From DYJE01 sp964637565 (GTDB taxonomy: Bacteria > Desulfobacterota > Desulfobacteria > Desulfobacterales > Desulfolunaceae): a DNA stretch of 64,000 bases. The DNA lies in the NCBI GenBank assembly GCA_964637565.1, contig CAZWTY010000004.1:1-64000 (forward strand). The letters run 5' to 3'. The first letter of the stretch is position 1; the number at the start of each line of letters is the position of its first letter. Made by a program: the position numbers and the translations under genes. A model generated the notes under the pieces. The model was not told the DNA's origin, made no database searches, and worked only from the letters and a program-made list of their open reading frames with translations. Of the stretch, positions 23,197-31,791 are shown one piece after another.

Positions 23197-24532
23197 AAAT
23201 CTTTTTGTTTACACCATCGGATGCCAGATGAACGTCTACGACTCGGATATGTTCGGACGGGTCCTGCGGCCCATGGGCTATATTCCCACGGATTCCTTTG
23301 ATGACGCCGATCTTGTCATTGTGAACACCTGTTCGGTGAGAAAAAAAGCGGAGGAAAAAGCTTTCAGCTTTATCGGGCGGCTTCAGAAGCTCAAGCGAAA
23401 AAATCCCGAACTGATTGTCGCCGTGGGCGGTTGTGTGGCCCAACAGGAAGGGGCGACTCTGGTCAGCCGTTTCCCCTGGGTGGACATCGTATTCGGCACG
23501 CGGGCGGTCGCCAAACTTCCCGGGTTGCTAAAGCGATTGGAAAGCCAGGGAAACCGGGTGGTGGATGTGGCGATGGATGAAACGTTCATCGAAGCCATGC
23601 TTCCTGAAGAAATCGACCAGAGTGCTTCGGTCTCCCGTTTCGTGACCATCATGAGAGGGTGCGACAATTTCTGCAGTTACTGCATCGTACCTTACGTAAG
23701 GGGGCGGGAAACCAGCCGGGCGCCTGAACTGATCATTGAGGAAATCGAAAAACTGGTGGACAGCGGTGCCAGGGAAGTCACGCTTCTTGGGCAGAATGTG
23801 AACAGCTATGGACTTAAAGAAAACATCTGTTCATTTCCGGATCTTTTGAGAAAGGTTTCAAAAATCGGGGGCCTTCAGAGGATAAGATTCGCCACGTCCC
23901 ACCCCAAGGACCTTTCAGACGACCTGATACGCGCCTACGGCGAGCTTGAAAAGCTCTGCAACCACATTCACCTTCCGGTTCAGTCAGGTTCGGACCGGAT
24001 TCTCTCCCTGATGAACAGAAAATACACCCGGGAGATTTATATCCAGCGCATCCTACGATTGAGAGAAGTCCGGCCCGACATCGCCGTCAGTTCCGATATG
24101 ATCGTGGGATTTCCCGGAGAGACGGAGGAGGATTTCCAGCAAACCCTGGACCTTGTGGATGAGATCCATTTCGACGGCCTGTTTGCGTTCAAGTATTCGG
24201 ATCGCCCCCATGCCCCGGCTGTGGATTTCAAGGACAAGGTATCCGATCAGGTGAAAAGCGAACGTCTTGAACGGCTCCTGACTCTTGAAAAACAATATTC
24301 GAGGTTCAACAACGACCGTTACCTGGGACGTGTCGAAGATGTGCTTGTGGAAGGGAAGGGGAAAAAACCGGGGAAAGATGGCCTGGTCACATGGAGTGGA
24401 AGGACATCAAGCAACAAAGTGGTCAACTTTACCTGCACTATTGAAGAAGACAATCCCATGCTGAAGGGGAGGCTCGTGAAAGTATCCATTGAAAAAGCCC
24501 TTCCCCATTCCCTCTGGGGGCAGGCCCTGTAA
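23186..24532 (+). CDS. miaB: tRNA-2-methylthio-N6-dimethylallyladenosine synthase
   Basis: This radical-SAM methylthiotransferase modifies i6A37 in tRNAs reading UNN codons. The 448-residue protein has three N-terminal cluster cysteines (TIGCQMN, VNTCSVR, VGGCVAQQ). The radical-SAM motif is CDNFCSYC in MRGCDNFCSYCIVPYVRGRE. The core contains LGQNVNSYG, and a TRAM domain lies at the C-terminus. ATG 23186 gives the canonical start MNYKNLFVYTIGCQMN; an upstream in-frame GTG is less likely. Confidence 0.95.
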   Translation: MNYKNLFVYTIGCQMNVYDSDMFGRVLRPMGYIPTDSFDDADLVIVNTCSVRKKAEEKAFSFIGRLQKLKRKNPELIVAVGGCVAQQEGATLVSRFPWVDIVFGTRAVAKLPGLLKRLESQGNRVVDVAMDETFIEAMLPEEIDQSASVSRFVTIMRGCDNFCSYCIVPYVRGRETSRAPELIIEEIEKLVDSGAREVTLLGQNVNSYGLKENICSFPDLLRKVSKIGGLQRIRFATSHPKDLSDDLIRAYGELEKLCNHIHLPVQSGSDRILSLMNRKYTREIYIQRILRLREVRPDIAVSSDMIVGFPGETEEDFQQTLDLVDEIHFDGLFAFKYSDRPHAPAVDFKDKVSDQVKSERLERLLTLEKQYSRFNNDRYLGRVEDVLVEGKGKKPGKDGLVTWSGRTSSNKVVNFTCTIEEDNPMLKGRLVKVSIEKALPHSLWGQAL

Positions 24533-24718
24533 CCATGACAGGAATAGGAGTTGCAAGCAGTCGGACGGACGTGGCATAATGAAACAACATAGTCTCACCT
24601 GAAGCAGCCTGGGAGCCCATCCCTTATACTGATGCCTGAGCCAATACAATCTGTTGATCACAAGGGATCATTAAACAAGAGGCGGACGTACCAACCTGTG
24701 ATTGAAAGGAGATGCATC

Positions 24719-25216
24719 ATGCTTCATGAAATGACCATTGTATCCGTATCCATCGATCCGCAAACCAATTCTCCCATCGTGGTTCTCAAATCCATGAAAG
24801 ACGGTCAGTCACTCCTGATCTGGATTGGCGCCCTTGAAGCCGGGTCCATAGTCTATGCCCTTCAAGGCATGGAATTTGAAAGGCCGTTGACCCACGATCT
24901 GTTCAAGATTTTTCTGGAGAGAACCGCTTTCAGGGTCACTAAAATGGAGATCTGCGACCTTGAAAACAACACGTTTTTTGCCAAACTCTATTTTGAATCC
25001 GGAGATACGGAGTTTATCCTGGATGCAAGACCGAGCGACGCCATGGCCTTAGCCATCCGGTTCAACGCCCCGATTTTTGCCGAAGAACGGGTGATCGTCA
25101 AATCCAAACAGGGGCCGGAACCCCTTGAAGTCATGGATGAGAGCGAGGAGGGGAAAAAGTGGGCCGAGTTTCTTGAAACCCTCAGCAACGATGATTTTGG
25201 AAAATACAAAATTTAA
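24719..25216 (+). CDS. Bifunctional nuclease family protein (DUF151)
   Basis: The 165-residue protein matches the BFN family. These are small proteins with reported RNase and DNase activity in plants and of unclear role in bacteria. Visible family stretches are VSIDPQTNSPIVVLK, LLIWIGALEAGSI, RPLTHDLF, and LDARPSDAMALAIRFNAPIF. ATG 24719 has AGGAG eight bases upstream; the frame opens earlier without a site. The PHP gene follows 14 bases later, so the two are probably co-transcribed. Confidence 0.85.
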   Translation: MLHEMTIVSVSIDPQTNSPIVVLKSMKDGQSLLIWIGALEAGSIVYALQGMEFERPLTHDLFKIFLERTAFRVTKMEICDLENNTFFAKLYFESGDTEFILDARPSDAMALAIRFNAPIFAEERVIVKSKQGPEPLEVMDESEEGKKWAEFLETLSNDDFGKYKI

Positions 25217-25230
25217 AGGTGGAAAAAACG

Positions 25231-25869
25231 ATGATCGATCTGCATACCCATTCTTTTTTCAGTGACGGGGTCCTGGTCCCGTCCGAACTTGTGAGACGCG
25301 CTGAAAACAAAGGGCTTCAAGCCATCGGGATCACGGATCATGGCGACCTGTCCAACATCGACTTTATCATTCCAAGGATGGTTTCCGTTTCAGAACAGTT
25401 GAACCAGGTCCTGTCCATCCGGGTGATTCCGGGAATCGAGCTGACCCACGTACCGCCTGCCCATATCGGACTGGCCGCGAAAAAAGCCCGTGATCTTGGG
25501 GCCAGAATCGTGATCGTTCACGGTGAAACCCTGGTGGAACCTGTGGCCCCCGGAACAAACCATGCGGCCTTATTGTCCGACATCGATATCCTGGCTCATC
25601 CTGGGCTGATCGATGAATCCGATGTGATCCTCGCCCGGGAAAAAGGGATTTTTCTCGAAATCACCGCAAGAAAAGGCCACTCTCTTTCAAACGGTTATGT
25701 GGCGAATCTTGCCAGAAAACACGGGGCAGGGCTGGTGATTAACACGGACTCCCACGCTCCGGGTGATTTGATCGACAGTGAATTTGCCATGAAAGTCGTC
25801 CGGGGGGCCGGTCTTTCCGAAGAGGATTTTCTGGTCATGCAGAACAACGCACGGAAGTTTGTTTCATAA
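25231..25869 (+). CDS. PHP-domain phosphoesterase (histidinol-phosphatase-like)
   Basis: The 212-residue protein consists of a PHP metal-dependent phosphoesterase domain. Metal-ligand motifs are IDLHTHSFFSDG, ITDHGD, IVHGE, LAHPG and NTDSHAPGD. Such proteins hydrolyse histidinol phosphate, nucleotides or sugar phosphates; the substrate here is not determined and no his gene is near. ATG 25231 is preceded by AGGTGG at eight bases; a GTG at 25219 is an alternative start. Confidence 0.82.
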   Translation: MIDLHTHSFFSDGVLVPSELVRRAENKGLQAIGITDHGDLSNIDFIIPRMVSVSEQLNQVLSIRVIPGIELTHVPPAHIGLAAKKARDLGARIVIVHGETLVEPVAPGTNHAALLSDIDILAHPGLIDESDVILAREKGIFLEITARKGHSLSNGYVANLARKHGAGLVINTDSHAPGDLIDSEFAMKVVRGAGLSEEDFLVMQNNARKFVS

Positions 25870-26094
25870 TGTAACCTTTTTTTCACAGGTTACGCCGACA
25901 AGCGAAACACCCTTTGCATGAAACAACCGCGATCCAGCTGTTGTCTTCAAAATTATTCAAAACGGTATGCTTATTGCTGTGGCTCCCTATACAAATCTCG
26001 GCATCTTTATTTTACATAAATATTGTTTGAGCTTTAAAGCCCAGACAGGCCGGGTTGGAATAATTTTTTAATTTAATACGGGGGGATAGTTAAA

Positions 26095-26829
26095 GTGAAA
26101 CTTGCATCAAAACATTCAACGGGTGAGGGTGGATCATCGAACAGATCCACCATGATATTGGCTTTTTTACTATTTGTCTTTGGCTTTACAGCATCAGCAA
26201 ACGCTTATTCCATCTCTTTCAACCAATTGACTGTAGGGCAGACATCAGTCAGTAACGACGCCGATGGCTGGACTGCGAAGACAACGGGAGGAAAATTTCA
26301 ACAAAAATCACAAGATGGTTGGAACGGAGTGGGCATCTCCGGAAAAACAGGTGGTGAAATCGATACAACTGAATCCATTCTATTTACATTTAATAGTCCA
26401 CAACATATCGACAACTTTATCCTGACTCTTTTGTTTTCCCAAGGCCCTTATGGCGATCCAAATGAAATCGCGGGAATTCAGGTCAACGGTACAGATTGGT
26501 ATTATTTGACCGCAAAATATCCAGAAGCAGATGCCACATGGACTATGACTGATGGCAAAACCATTTCCGCCACAACAGCATGGAACTGTCTGACAGATGA
26601 TGCCCATCTTACAGGTGGCGCGGCAGCCTGGGAAGTATACAATCCATTCGGCGATACGGCTGTATCGACACTTATTTTTACAGCGATTAATAGTCCCACC
26701 TGCTACAACAACTCGGATTACACTTTCAACTCCCTCCAAACATCGGCTCCCGTCCCCGAGCCGGCCACCATGTTTCTTCTCGGTACCGGAATGCTGAGCC
26801 TTCTGGGCGTGAAACGCAGAAAAAAATAA
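26095..26829 (+). CDS. PEP-CTERM sorting-domain protein
   Basis: This 244-residue exported protein has an N-terminal signal peptide (hydrophobic MILAFLLFVFGFTASANA, residues about 20-37) and a beta-rich body. The C-terminal sorting tail is VPEPATMFLLGTGMLSLLG followed by KRRKK. PEP-CTERM tails are recognised by exosortase EpsH-type enzymes, which implies surface or exopolysaccharide association. The start is GTG 26095; a later ATG may be used. No exosortase gene lies in the window. The gene is more AT-rich than its neighbours and ends at a strong terminator. Confidence 0.88.
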   Translation: MKLASKHSTGEGGSSNRSTMILAFLLFVFGFTASANAYSISFNQLTVGQTSVSNDADGWTAKTTGGKFQQKSQDGWNGVGISGKTGGEIDTTESILFTFNSPQHIDNFILTLLFSQGPYGDPNEIAGIQVNGTDWYYLTAKYPEADATWTMTDGKTISATTAWNCLTDDAHLTGGAAAWEVYNPFGDTAVSTLIFTAINSPTCYNNSDYTFNSLQTSAPVPEPATMFLLGTGMLSLLGVKRRKK

Positions 26830-26859
26830 CGGAAGTCTTCCGGATTTCCTATTAAAAAT

Positions 26860-26892
26860 GAGGCGGAGAAACACCTGTTTCTCCGCCTCTTT
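26860..26892 (+). terminator. Terminator of the PEP-CTERM gene
   Basis: GAGGCGGAGAAAC (26860-26872) pairs perfectly over 13 bp with 26877-26889 around an ACCT loop. A short T run follows. It may also act for the convergent tolC-like gene. Confidence 0.85.
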
Positions 26893-26916
26893 ACTTTCAG
26901 AACTTCATGCGGCCCC

Positions 26917-28311
26917 TTATCCTTTGATACCACTTTCCGTTTGCCCGTCTCGAACGGGAACTCCAAGAGCCCTCCTGAGTTTCAGGACGGCCAGCTTGTA
27001 TCCGTATTCCGCATCAGAAACCTCACGTTCAGAAGCAACGAGAAGCGTGTTCGCGTCCATCATGTCCACGCTGTTGGAGAACCCGAGGCGGAATTGCTCC
27101 GAAACCGCATTGAAATTCCTCTGGGCAAAGACCAGCTTGTCTTTCAGGGACACCAGTCGGCTTTTTTGAGTTTCGACATGGAGGCGGGCTTCCTGGATTT
27201 CCAGACCGATTTTCTTTTTCAGATCCTCCACGGCAAGTCTGGCCTGCCGCTCCCGGGCATAGGCCTGTTTGACTTGGGCGTTTCTCAGTCCCCCGTCAAA
27301 CAGGGTGAAGGTCAGCCTGGCTCCCAAAAAGAAACCGGAAACGTCTTGATCGTACTCCAGGGATTGGTCGCTCATCGTTCCGTCGTTGGTGTCGTTTGTC
27401 TTGGCATACTGACCTTCGATGGAAAGCACGGGCCAGCGGTCACCCTTGGCCAGACGGACACCTCTTTCCGCGGCCTGCCTGTACAGTTCCGCCGAGCGCA
27501 GTTCGGAACGGTTTGATTCACTTCCCTGTTCGGGCTCATCACCATAACTTGCCTCTGAAATGAAGGCGTCCATTTCAGGGCCCTCCATTACCTTGAAATC
27601 CGGTGGAATGTTGACCAGGGTCCTCAAGGCCGACTTGCTGAGAATGAACCGGTTCTTGTCCTCGATCAGTTTGGCCCTGGCGTCGGAAAGCTCCGATTCG
27701 GCCCTGTACATGTCGGTGAGGGTGACATCTGAAACCTTCAACCTTGCGTTCACCGATTCCTTGTGTTTCTCAAGCCTCTGGACACTGGCCTTGGCGATCT
27801 CCCATCCTTTCTGGGCGCGCAGTACGTTGTAGTAGGCCGTGGCCACATCGAGAAGAAGGTTTTCCCGAACTGTGTTCAGGTCCTGTTCCCGGCGGCTGAT
27901 GTGATCTTTACTGATATTCAGGGCGGAAATTTCTTTGCCGTTCAGGGTGAAGGATTGATCGAATCTCACGCCCCAGCTCAGGCTGTCGGTTTTCAGGTCA
28001 TAAGTTTCACCGACCAGAAAATCCGGGTCTGTGGTCTGCTCCATATCGCTGATACTGTAACCGCCAAATGCGGTGAACCGAGGCATCAGGACGGAAAGGG
28101 CACGGCTTTTGTCTTTTTCGGCGATCAACAGTTCCTCCCTGGCGATCTGGATGGTTTCCGACTGTTTCAGTGCCATGCCGTACAAATCGTTCAGGGTATA
28201 AACTTCCTTGATACCGTTGATTTTTTCCGGATCGGCCTGGGACCATGAAAGACGTGGCACGAAGAGTAGAATGACCATGTTTGCCAACAGGATGAAACGT
28301 TTCAATGTCAT
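26917..28311 (-). CDS. TolC-family outer membrane efflux protein
   Basis: This outer membrane channel of type I secretion or tripartite efflux has a signal peptide (MTLKRFILLANMVILLFVPRL) and two OEP repeats of long amphipathic helices. Family stretches are TAYYNVLRAQKGWEIAKASVQRLEKH and RLTFTLFDGGLRNAQVKQA. The end is FRLGFSNSVDMMDANTLLVASEREVSDAEYGYKLAVLKLRRALG. The ATG at 28311 is chosen because GGAG lies six bases upstream; the frame opens 23 codons earlier. No inner membrane pump or adaptor gene is adjacent, so its partner is elsewhere. Confidence 0.9.
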   Translation of the reverse strand: MTLKRFILLANMVILLFVPRLSWSQADPEKINGIKEVYTLNDLYGMALKQSETIQIAREELLIAEKDKSRALSVLMPRFTAFGGYSISDMEQTTDPDFLVGETYDLKTDSLSWGVRFDQSFTLNGKEISALNISKDHISRREQDLNTVRENLLLDVATAYYNVLRAQKGWEIAKASVQRLEKHKESVNARLKVSDVTLTDMYRAESELSDARAKLIEDKNRFILSKSALRTLVNIPPDFKVMEGPEMDAFISEASYGDEPEQGSESNRSELRSAELYRQAAERGVRLAKGDRWPVLSIEGQYAKTNDTNDGTMSDQSLEYDQDVSGFFLGARLTFTLFDGGLRNAQVKQAYARERQARLAVEDLKKKIGLEIQEARLHVETQKSRLVSLKDKLVFAQRNFNAVSEQFRLGFSNSVDMMDANTLLVASEREVSDAEYGYKLAVLKLRRALGVPVRDGQTESGIKG

Positions 28312-28677
28312 GCTGAACTCCATCATTGGATAAGGGTTTGACCGGATGGAAGGGAGCTGTATCTTGGCAACCTGACACAATCTTTCGAAAGAAAAGATTC
28401 AGGTTTTTTTGCCCTGACAGATTCACCGGTTTTGTCACATGTTTCCTGACGTTGAGGGCAACTATACGTTGAGGGTCGATCCATGTCAAGATTATGGCCC
28501 TGCGTGAGGAGCGCGAAGTGTTTCCGCAACACGGGAAACCCTGTTTTTTTAACCTGCCAGTGAAAGCGCGGAGTGGTTCTTGACTTTCACCTTTCTATCC
28601 CGGATAATCGTTGCCAATTGCGTTGCGATCTTGACTTTTGTTCCAATTAACATCATCTCAAATCAAGGAGGAAATTC
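28312..28677. other. Divergent intergenic region with hairpin
   Basis: This 366-base spacer lies between the starts of the tolC-like and AIM24 genes. AATCTTT (28379-28385) pairs with AAAGATT (28393-28399), flanked by CCTG/CAGG and followed on the plus strand by seven Ts. This looks like a terminator or short leader RNA. No ORF with a ribosome site is visible. Confidence 0.4.
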
Positions 28678-29466
28678 ATGCGCTGCCATGAAGTGGACTA
28701 TCGGATCATCGGTGATGACATGCAGATCGTTGAAGTGGAACTGGACCCAGGCGAAACCGTGGTAGCGGAAGCCGGAGCCATGAATTATATGGAAGATGGG
28801 ATCACTTTCGAGGCCAGAATGGGTGACGGAACCGAAGCCGATACAGGTTTTTTCGGCAAGCTCATGGGGGCGGGGAAACGGGTGCTCACCGGAGAATCCA
28901 TTTTCATGACCCATTTCACCAACCGCGGAAGCGTTAAACGAAGCGTTGCGTTTGCGGCGCCCTATCCTGGGAAAATCATTCCCATCGACATGACCACCGT
29001 TGATGGAGAACTTTTATGCCAGAAAGACGCCTTTCTCTGCGCCGCCTATGGAACAAAAGTCAGTATCGCGTTCACCAAACGTTTGGGTGCCGGATTTTTC
29101 GGAGGAGAGGGGTTTATCCTCCAGAATCTCAAAGGAGACGGCATGGCCTTTATCCATGTGGGTGGCACCGTGGTGGAAAAGAAACTGAACAACGAAACAC
29201 TCCGGGTCGACACAGGGTGCATCGCGGCTTTTACCACTGGAATCGATTACAACATCGAACGGGCCGGAAATCTGAAATCCATGTTCTTCGGGGGTGAGGG
29301 GCTTTTCCTCGCGACCCTGAGAGGCACAGGAACCGTTTACCTTCAGAGTCTGCCTTTTTCACGCATGGCCGACCGCATCATCCAGCATGCCCCGTCCATG
29401 GGTGGAAGCAGCAAGGGAGAGGGTTCTGTGCTGGGTGCCCTGGGCCGGATCATGGATGGGGATTGA
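28678..29466 (+). CDS. AIM24/TIGR00266 family protein
   Basis: This 262-residue beta-rich protein belongs to the AIM24 family: VEVELDPGETVVAEAGAMNYM, TGFFGKLMGAGKRVLTGESIF, and GLFLATLRGTGTVYLQSLP. It has no signal peptide or membrane helix. The family is widespread and its molecular function is not established. ATG 28678 has AGGAGG upstream. It appears monocistronic. Confidence 0.85.
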   Translation: MRCHEVDYRIIGDDMQIVEVELDPGETVVAEAGAMNYMEDGITFEARMGDGTEADTGFFGKLMGAGKRVLTGESIFMTHFTNRGSVKRSVAFAAPYPGKIIPIDMTTVDGELLCQKDAFLCAAYGTKVSIAFTKRLGAGFFGGEGFILQNLKGDGMAFIHVGGTVVEKKLNNETLRVDTGCIAAFTTGIDYNIERAGNLKSMFFGGEGLFLATLRGTGTVYLQSLPFSRMADRIIQHAPSMGGSSKGEGSVLGALGRIMDGD

Positions 29467-29604
29467 AAATAAGCGACATTCTTTCCATATCTTGGGGAGG
29501 GACCCATCCCCCCCCAAACCCCATTATTTCAATGAAAAAATTTTAAAATCATAGGGTTTTACAACCAAGCCTTCTACAAATCGAAGATTTCTTAAACCCA
29601 TATC

Positions 29605-29633
29605 TTGACGTCTTATACGCTCTGATTTAGGAT
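29605..29633 (+). promoter_or_regulatory. Possible promoter of the purine genes
   Basis: TTGACG (29605-29610) and TAGGAT (29628-29633) are separated by 17 bases, about 50 bases before the cyclohydrolase start. This is a sequence match only. Confidence 0.45.
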
Positions 29634-29684
29634 GCGGAAACATTTTTGATGATAACGGCAAACTTTCAGAGGATAGCACAGCAT

Positions 29685-30368
29685 ATGACGACAAACCGAG
29701 TTGAACAAATCGACGATCGGGTGAAAATCAATACGGTTCTGATCAGTGTGTCTGACAAAACAGGACTGGACACACTCATTCCCGGGCTGGTCCGAATAAA
29801 CCCCGGGATAAAAATCCTTTCCACGGGCGGAACCCATAAAACCATCTGCGACATTCTGGGCGATCAGGCCGGGAAAAACCTGGTTCAGGTTTCCGATTAC
29901 ACCGGACAACCCGAAACCCAGGGCGGACTGGTCAAGACCCTGGACTTCAAAATCTACCTGGGGCTTCTCACCGAAACCTACAACACGGCCCACCAGGAGG
30001 ACATGAAGCGCCTTGACGCCCTTTCCATCGACATGGTCGTGGTCAACCTCTATCCGTTCAAGGCAACCATCTCCAAGTCCGACGTGACACCCGAAGCGGC
30101 CCGCAGCAACATCGATATCGGCGGCCCGACCATGGTGAGGGCCTCGGCCAAAAACTATATCCGCGTGGCGTCGGTGGTGGACCCCCTGGATTATCCGGTT
30201 ATCCTGAGTGACCTCGAGAAAAACGACGGTCACCTCGATCTTGAGTGCCGTTTCAACCTGGCCCGCAAAGCCTTCGAACATACCGCGTCCTACGACAGGG
30301 ACATCGCCGATTACCTTTGCGCAAGAACCTTTGACCAGATCGCCTCGTGCTACAGGAGCCAGCCATGA
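29685..30368 (+). CDS. IMP cyclohydrolase (stand-alone N-terminal PurH domain)
   Basis: It closes FAICAR to IMP, the last step of purine synthesis. The 227-residue protein is an MGS-like domain: TVLISVSDKTGLD, LSTGGTHKTI, the active-site segment VSDYTGQPETQGGLVKTL, VVNLYPF and NIDIGGPTMVRASAKN. It stops where the transformylase half of ordinary PurH would begin, and an ATGA overlap joins it to a separate transformylase gene. ATG 29685 follows AGAGGA at 11 bases; an ATG at 29649 is an alternative start. Confidence 0.88.
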   Translation: MTTNRVEQIDDRVKINTVLISVSDKTGLDTLIPGLVRINPGIKILSTGGTHKTICDILGDQAGKNLVQVSDYTGQPETQGGLVKTLDFKIYLGLLTETYNTAHQEDMKRLDALSIDMVVVNLYPFKATISKSDVTPEAARSNIDIGGPTMVRASAKNYIRVASVVDPLDYPVILSDLEKNDGHLDLECRFNLARKAFEHTASYDRDIADYLCARTFDQIASCYRSQP

Positions 30369-31630
30369 CGGACACTTCAAAAACAAGCCATCTGAAAGAC
30401 ATGTACAAAACCATCATGGACGACCATTTCGCCCCGAACATGGAGCTCAGTTTCGTGGACGGAGACCGGCGCCAGACACTGTATTTCGAAAAAGCGGCCT
30501 GGGTCATCGACGGGGTGAGAAAAGGGCTGAGATACGGTGAAAACCCCGGACAGGAGGCGGCGCTGTACAGGCTGGTGAACGGCAACCTGGCCATCGGGGA
30601 CATCCAGACCATTCTGCCGGGCCAGTACCTGGCATCCGACGTGGAACTGCTCCAGTCCGGAAAGCATCCCGGAAAAACCAACCTGACCGATGCGGACAAC
30701 GCCCTGAACATCCTTCGTTACTTCACGGACAGGCCAACCGCCGTAATCGTGAAGCACAACAACCCCTGCGGCGTGGCCCGAAGGGACAGCCTGGAGGCTG
30801 CGTACAGCACAGCCTACATGGCGGATCGGGTGGCGGCTTTCGGGGGCTGTATCGCCCTGAACAGGTCCGTGGACCTGGCCACGGCCGAGGCGATTTCAAA
30901 CCAGTACGCCGAAGTGGTGGTGGCCCCGGATTTCGAGGACGGTGTCATGGCCCTGTTCGAAAAAAAGAAAAACCTCCGGGTGATGCGGATCGGAAACATG
31001 GACAAGCTTCAGTCTTTCGTGGGTCAGCGTTTCGTGGATCTTAAAAGCCTGATCGATGGAGGAATAATCGCCCAGCTGTCTTTCGTTCCAGAAGCCCGTA
31101 AAAAAGAGGATCTGATCCTGGCTCATTGTGATTACAACGGGAAGCGCTACACCATCAACCGAAAACCCACCGAATCCGAATACGAAGACATGCTCTTCGG
31201 GTGGCTGGTGGAAGCCGGCATCACCTCCAATTCAGTGATCTATGTCAAGGACCAGGTTACCGTAGGTATCGGGACCGGTGAACAGGACAGGGTGGGAGTT
31301 GCTGAAATTGCCGTGGACAAGGCTTACAGGAAGCTCGCCGATCGATACGCTTACGAAGCCTGTGCAACCGCTTACCATGACCTGAAAGACCAGGACCTGA
31401 AAAAGGAGATCGACCAGCGAGTGAGCCGTGAAAAAGGTGGCCTGATTGGAGCCTCTATGGTCAGCGACGCATTTTTCCCGTTCAGGGACGGAGCCGATGT
31501 GGGCCTGCGCCAGGGCGTTTCGGCCATCGTTCATTCCGGAGGCTCGCTGAACGATTACCAGGCCATCGAAGCCTGCAACGAAGTGAACGCCACCATGGTG
31601 TTTACCGGACAGCGAAGCTTCAAACACTGA
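30365..31630 (+). CDS. purH: AICAR transformylase (stand-alone C-terminal PurH domain)
   Basis: It transfers a formyl group from 10-formyl-tetrahydrofolate to AICAR. The 421-residue protein has LRYGENPGQEAALYR, the catalytic KHNNPCGVA, ADRVAAFGGCIALN, and the C-terminal GLIGASMVSDAFFPFRDG and VFTGQRSFKH. Usually this domain is fused C-terminal to IMP cyclohydrolase; here it is a separate chain whose start overlaps the cyclohydrolase stop by four bases. That keeps both halves translationally coupled and probably in equal amounts. Confidence 0.92.
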   Translation: MTDTSKTSHLKDMYKTIMDDHFAPNMELSFVDGDRRQTLYFEKAAWVIDGVRKGLRYGENPGQEAALYRLVNGNLAIGDIQTILPGQYLASDVELLQSGKHPGKTNLTDADNALNILRYFTDRPTAVIVKHNNPCGVARRDSLEAAYSTAYMADRVAAFGGCIALNRSVDLATAEAISNQYAEVVVAPDFEDGVMALFEKKKNLRVMRIGNMDKLQSFVGQRFVDLKSLIDGGIIAQLSFVPEARKKEDLILAHCDYNGKRYTINRKPTESEYEDMLFGWLVEAGITSNSVIYVKDQVTVGIGTGEQDRVGVAEIAVDKAYRKLADRYAYEACATAYHDLKDQDLKKEIDQRVSREKGGLIGASMVSDAFFPFRDGADVGLRQGVSAIVHSGGSLNDYQAIEACNEVNATMVFTGQRSFKH

Positions 31631-31642
31631 TTTAAGGATTGA

Positions 31643-31681
31643 TTTAAGGCGTTGTTTTTAGTAAGAGAGCCTTAAATTTTT
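31643..31681 (+). terminator. Terminator after the purine genes
   Basis: TTTAAGGC (31643-31650) pairs with GCCTTAAA (31669-31676), followed by a T run. It separates purH from guaB. Confidence 0.7.
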
Positions 31682-31791
31682 ACAATATTCAGCTTCCCAG
31701 ATTAAGAGAAACCGCCTGCCTGGATGATGGTAACAGTTCAGTCCGGGGAGTTATATACCTTTACACCCCAAACTTGATGGAGGATGATTAC

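Noticed and set aside
25871..25893. GTAACC/GGTTAC hairpin after the PHP gene as terminator
   Set aside because: The stem is only six pairs, the T run is in the loop and none follows the stem.
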